64,000 nt of DNA from Bacteroidales bacterium. GTDB taxonomy: Bacteria > Bacteroidota > Bacteroidia > Bacteroidales > Lentimicrobiaceae. Shown in pieces: positions 63,846 through 64,000 of this stretch. The stretch is from contig JADIZB010000001.1 of the NCBI GenBank assembly GCA_016705005.1, positions 62,001-126,000 on the forward strand. Direction: 5' to 3'. Numbering within the stretch: the stretch's first letter is position 1; each line of letters opens with the position of its first letter. The notes under the pieces were generated by a model. The model worked only from the letters and a program-made list of their open reading frames with translations, was not told where the DNA came from and made no database searches. The position numbers and the translations under genes were made by a program.

Positions 63846-64000
63846 TAAAGCGATGATAGTTATTTACCAGCGAGCGGGGCATGACTCATGCCTGGTAGGT
63901 TCGACAGTTCCGGGCCAGATGTCGTTTGCATTTGATCATATATCAGGATGATCAACAAAGCATCCTCTCTCCTTTTATTATTGCTCTTTGAGTCTGCCAG

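Overview
The window reads as a chromosomal segment of a Bacteroidota bacterium, most likely Bacteroidales or a close relative and possibly metagenome-derived. The evidence is type IX secretion (T9SS) sorting domains on several secreted proteins, a TonB-dependent receptor with a carboxypeptidase-like N-domain, BACON repeats, DUF2723, DUF4838 and DUF4919 proteins, a LytTR/LytS pair, and several Bacteroidota-type -7 promoter elements (TAnnTTTG) just upstream of genes. No rRNA, tRNA, CRISPR array, IS element or phage gene was seen.

Layout. 1-5134: one-carbon/B12 block with metH (5' end outside the window), metF and a convergent CobW-type G3E GTPase. 5178-7965: a minus-strand operon of lipoprotein, VTC polyphosphate polymerase domain, DUF4956 membrane protein and DUF2490 outer-membrane protein, closed by a clear terminator. 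8191-11507: a PIF1-like helicase and an RhlE-type DEAD-box helicase. 11897-17276: two tandem paralogues sharing an SGNH-like N-domain, one with nine BACON repeats and a T9SS tail, the other with one BACON repeat and dockerin-like repeats. 17780-22844: a tricorn-type protease, a CheY-like regulator and an SDR epimerase with a 3' frameshift. 22998-27348: methylmalonyl-CoA mutase small and large subunits. 27649-32951: LytTR regulator, LytS-type kinase and TonB receptor, with a 242-bp tandem duplication between regulator and kinase. 32952-37329: repeat-rich DNA around a DUF4838 glycosidase-like gene, including a G-homopolymer stretch that looks like an assembly artefact. 37072-38703: a tryptophan leader peptide with four Trp codons ahead of a TrpB2-type synthase. 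38771-44759: PPK2, a DEDDh exonuclease, small unknowns, a YoaP-type GNAT and a LamG membrane protein. 44810-47863: a large DUF7477-like/TPR/double CbbX-type AAA+ protein. 47928-54802: phosphatase, gpmA, DUF2723 protein, polysaccharide deacetylase and di-haem cytochrome c peroxidase. 55001-63747: CotH-kinase protein, M1 peptidase, ECF sigma factor with an unusual downstream partner, and a T9SS secreted protein.

How parts fit. MetH and methylmalonyl-CoA mutase both need B12, and a CobW-like metallochaperone sits next to metH/metF. Polyphosphate appears twice (VTC-domain protein and PPK2). Cell-surface biology is strong: at least five exported proteins carry BACON, dockerin-like or T9SS modules.

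The most interesting items are the trp attenuator in front of an orphan trpB2, the LamG-SH3 membrane protein paired with a double-AAA+ ATPase, the VTC/DUF4956 operon, and a set of intergenic short tandem repeats whose 7-bp period is kept while the repeated word changes, several starting right at the stop codon of the upstream gene.
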